Shown here piece after piece: positions 60,861-64,000 of a stretch of DNA of 64,000 nt. The stretch comes from Liolophura sinensis (lineage: Eukaryota; Mollusca; Polyplacophora; Chitonida; Chitonidae). The stretch lies in NCBI RefSeq assembly GCF_032854445.1, contig NC_088300.1, positions 74,083,005-74,147,004 of the forward strand, in the 5' to 3' direction. The stretch's first letter is position 1; each line of letters starts with the position of its first letter. Below the pieces are notes generated by a model, which did not search any database, was not told where the DNA came from, and worked only from the letters and a program-made list of their open reading frames with translations. Position numbers and translations under genes: made by a program.

Positions 60861-63371
60861 GTATCATATCAGATGAAGACTTGTGAGGAATCTGCCACAC
60901 TTACTCAAAAAACGAACTCATAACATCAGATACCATCATATTACCGTCATATTTCAATGATATGTGAACAAATGGCTCTCTAATCTAATTAGTTGACCTG
61001 CAGGGTGATATACCCGGTGCTATTGTCACCGGGACATTACACACACATGCATGAAAGACAAAGACAACGAGAGTTAACAGTTAGCCAAGGATTGGTACAT
61101 GGTAACTGAGCCACTGGCATCATTGACTGGATGCCAGTAAATAATTAAAGACTACCGCGGACTTAAGTAAACCTAACCTTCCCAGGATGATTTAGGTTAA
61201 TGAACCTGGGAAACCCTATGAAAAAGTCAAAATCAATGAAGAAATGAGCTTACCTTAACCACTCAACATCAGTACCAGTTGTATGTAGCTCACGGAACCT
61301 ACGACATGAAAGAAGCAACTTGAACTGTTGGCGCTCATTGGAAGCCTTTGGTTTTATTGAGCGCATAATAAGACATTATATCCATATATGGTATTGGACC
61401 TCCTTGTAACGGCAACAGTGCGGGGATCTGTGGCTGGTGGCTTGTGGTGCCTGCCTGTTTTAGGATTAAAAATGAGAAAATGTGATTGTTAAGCGGCGCG
61501 GTTGACGAATGCCATACAAGCGTCTCTCTTGGGATCATGGACGCTGGAGGTACTGGTGATCGGCATGGAGTCCACACGCTATTCAAACAACAGGCCAACC
61601 ATTGGTCCAATTGTAGCAGAACAATAAAATCGCTCCAAAACACTCTCTCCTTGGCGGAAAGAGACTGGTGGAAATAGTGAGAGGGTTTTTGCAGCTATTG
61701 AAGGATGGGCATGTTTTAGAAAGTAGCAGAACTACGCGTCTGTGAAATCGATCGTAAACTAGCAAGGTAGATCAATACTAGTGTGTGTGTTTGTGTATAG
61801 AAAGCACCGGGTGCCGAACAGATTAACTTGCTGATATGCTTATTATAGCACAGTTCTTAAGGTTGGTAGCCCAGTTTTAATGAGAAATTAGATTATCTTT
61901 GTGTCCTGTGCATGCCTCACTCGTTTTCGACGTGGTACCACTGGACGTCACTTAGAATTCAGATTAGTTTTACCACCATCAAAAATGCAAGCCTAGTAAA
62001 GAAAAATTAGGTAATGCGCTTTTAAATATGTATGAACATTTTATTAGATTTCACTTTTGCAATTTATTATTTTTCATGTTTTGAATGTGATTTATGATAG
62101 CACCGAGATTGCACTCTTGTTTCAAATTAATATGATAGTTATCAGAAATTCAATATAAAGTGACATTCTTTCAATCCCAAACGAGGACTGGTTCCTGGAA
62201 ATATTGCCTCCTTTGCAGCATAACTGTCGAAATATGACCGTAAAATGTTATTCGTTACTAACAAATCCAGCCCCCAAAAGATGAATGAACGAATGAATTA
62301 TTGAGGTTTTCATTCATTTCGGCAGAAATTTCAGCCATACCATGGCAAACCAAACAAACCAAGCAGAGTACATTCTGATTATTAGGCTCATTGCACATCT
62401 GTCAACAGCTTGCCTGTTTAAACCTTCCAGCAGAGGTCGTCAGTAATGGGAAGGTAACGCTGCTTTTAAGCTGGCGAAATCTTTCAATCTTTCTGTACCA
62501 GGTATTTATAATTTCGAATATTTGTTGCAGAATGATCATCGATAAGAAGACAACCAGCGCCGTTGTTTAGAACACTTGATTTATCGACTCAGTAATTAAA
62601 TGCCATTGTACAAACAAGTTTGAATATGTTTTCATCTGCAAATTACAACTGGAATGAAGTAGGAGTAGAAAACCGCTGTAATCATCTTTTACTAAACAAC
62701 CAGGTTTAAGGATCGTGTGGTCTTGTCACTTCCTTTTTTGTGCAAATGACTCAGTTTCCAGACTCCCCTGAGTCTAGTCGCGCTTAGCTTTTTTAACACT
62801 CGCGGCTAAATGATCTTCAGGGCAGACTGGGCTTTCGAAATTTAAATGAGAAATCACAAAATATATCCAAAAAGCACATCTTTTTATGTTAACTTGTTTA
62901 AAACAAATTTCATTCTTTTTTCATGTCACCAATGATGACAAATTGCTAAATATAGTGAAAACAAATATTCTTTTGCAGTAGAAATAAAACCACAAGGGTT
63001 TATCATCTCCCATTTTAGAATTAGATTTGTAGATATATCCCTAGTGAGGAGCTTTTAACACATCTTAAATGCATTGTCCTATGGGTAAAAAAAGCAAAGC
63101 AAAACACTACCACATACGTCAACTTTCTGATTATACTTTGCCAGTTTTCTGCTGTCGTTGGAATACAGCTCAGTTTTCTTCTCGAATGACACAGGCGATT
63201 AAGTCTGTCATACACTATCGATGATAAATCGTTTGAAGAAACCATTAGCCCTTCAGCAATGAGGCAGGGTGATAAAGCGTCCTCTGCAACACGTCAAGAA
63301 GTTTGTTAGTCACGTGTGAGGTGCAATATTTTCATACCCTGTTTTGCCAGATCTGATTTATTTTTTTCTTG
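60861..63371. other. No recognisable gene
   Basis: Frames of up to 102 codons (61335-61643 minus) without motifs. The rest is AT-rich. Confidence 0.45.
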
Positions 63372-63638
63372 ATTTGGTGTATTGTTTAGTGTCACACTCA
63401 AGCAAGTTAGACGAGACTGGAGTGGTCAAACCCTTGAAGACAGTGGAAGACTAGTTTTCAATGGAGGTTGTAATTCTCAAACGGCCACGCGAGTGCTTGT
63501 TATTCTTATTTAGGCAGTGAACAGTGAAAGCCAGATAATTCCTAGCCCAAGGTCGGGATTGAACCCATGCCTTCTGTGCCTTAGCGATTCAGAGACAAGC
63601 GTACTAATCAATCGGCCACAACCCGCTCGTTCCTCGCA
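63372..63638 (-). mobile_element. tRNA-derived SINE with well-preserved head
   Basis: The minus strand has an A-box-like tggccgattg (63618-63609) and a B box ggttcaatccc (63565-63555), nearly ideal for polymerase III. The part facing 63372 resembles a SINE 3' end (tttagtgtcacactcaagca on the plus strand). The head does not close into an acceptor stem, so it is not a functional tRNA gene. Confidence 0.7.
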
Positions 63639-64000
63639 AATGTAATCATTTTAATATAATTAAAAAATTAACACCAGTCAAATAAACAACCCTGCTCAAC
63701 TGCATCACTGGGATGACAATTCATGCCTGCTGAAGCAATTAAATATCCAAATCTTATTATTTAACTTATTACCATCAGTGTTTTATTACCCTCGAATTTA
63801 TTGAACCCTATCAACCAGGTTATTTTATCAGCCTTGTCGAAAATTGCTAATAGCTTCTCTTGCATCTTAGTTGATATTTATTTTTTTTTATATTTCTTCT
63901 ACTGCTTTGGTAATTGCACCAAATAATAACTGACATAGTAAACATAGTTTTCATCCAAACTGAACTTCCGCCGTACTGGACGGCTTGCATGTTTTGGTCA
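63639..64000. other. No recognisable gene
   Basis: AT-rich sequence, no frames of note. Confidence 0.5.

Noticed and set aside
63545-63630. Possible tRNA gene on the minus strand (good A and B boxes)
   Set aside because: The two ends do not pair as an acceptor stem and the sequence continues into a SINE-like body.

Overview
The window looks like nuclear DNA of an animal, most probably a mollusc or another lophotrochozoan. There is no bacterial-style gene packing: long stretches have no credible coding sequence. The one clear gene is an animal class A GPCR. The rest is dominated by tRNA-derived SINEs, decayed LINEs, short inverted-repeat transposons and minisatellites. The mollusc assignment rests on the SINE tails (gacgttaaac + (actc)n, and cttgagtacggcgtaaaac + (aaat)n), which I remember as common in molluscan genomes; it is an inference, not a search result.

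Layout. 1-15030 is the most structured part. A unit of about 1.4-2.1 kb occurs three times in the same orientation (about 720-2095, 7499-9540, 9908-11420). It is interleaved with long minisatellites: 29-bp units at 2105-3270, 31-bp units at 5135-6640, 39-bp units in two unit copies near 8885-9075 and 10385-10815, and 58-bp units at 14289-15030. 15-26 kb is mostly unrecognised sequence with SINEs, one copy of a roughly 700-bp element (19055-19805, minus) and a possible LTR (24813-25687). 26.9-32.1 kb holds a terminal-inverted-repeat element with TTAA flanks, a decayed CR1/L2-like LINE on the minus strand, and the second, inverted copy of the 700-bp element (31276-31969).

The only confident gene is at 37708-38994 on the minus strand: an intronless coding sequence for a 428-residue neuropeptide F/Y-type receptor with all seven-helix hallmarks. 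A 5-codon upstream ORF precedes it.

41-49.4 kb contains more SINEs (two with exact target-site duplications), the second TTAA element (43442-43986) and a second LINE remnant (about 48030-49403) with a readable reverse transcriptase broken by stops and a frameshift. 49.4-64 kb has no gene I can defend: small tandem duplications, two SINE copies and a degenerate tandem array at 60545-60860.

I found no operon, CRISPR array, rRNA, functional tRNA gene or multi-gene system. The observations most worth following are the triplicated unit with its minisatellites, the inverted pair of ORF-bearing elements, the TTAA element family and the neuropeptide receptor.
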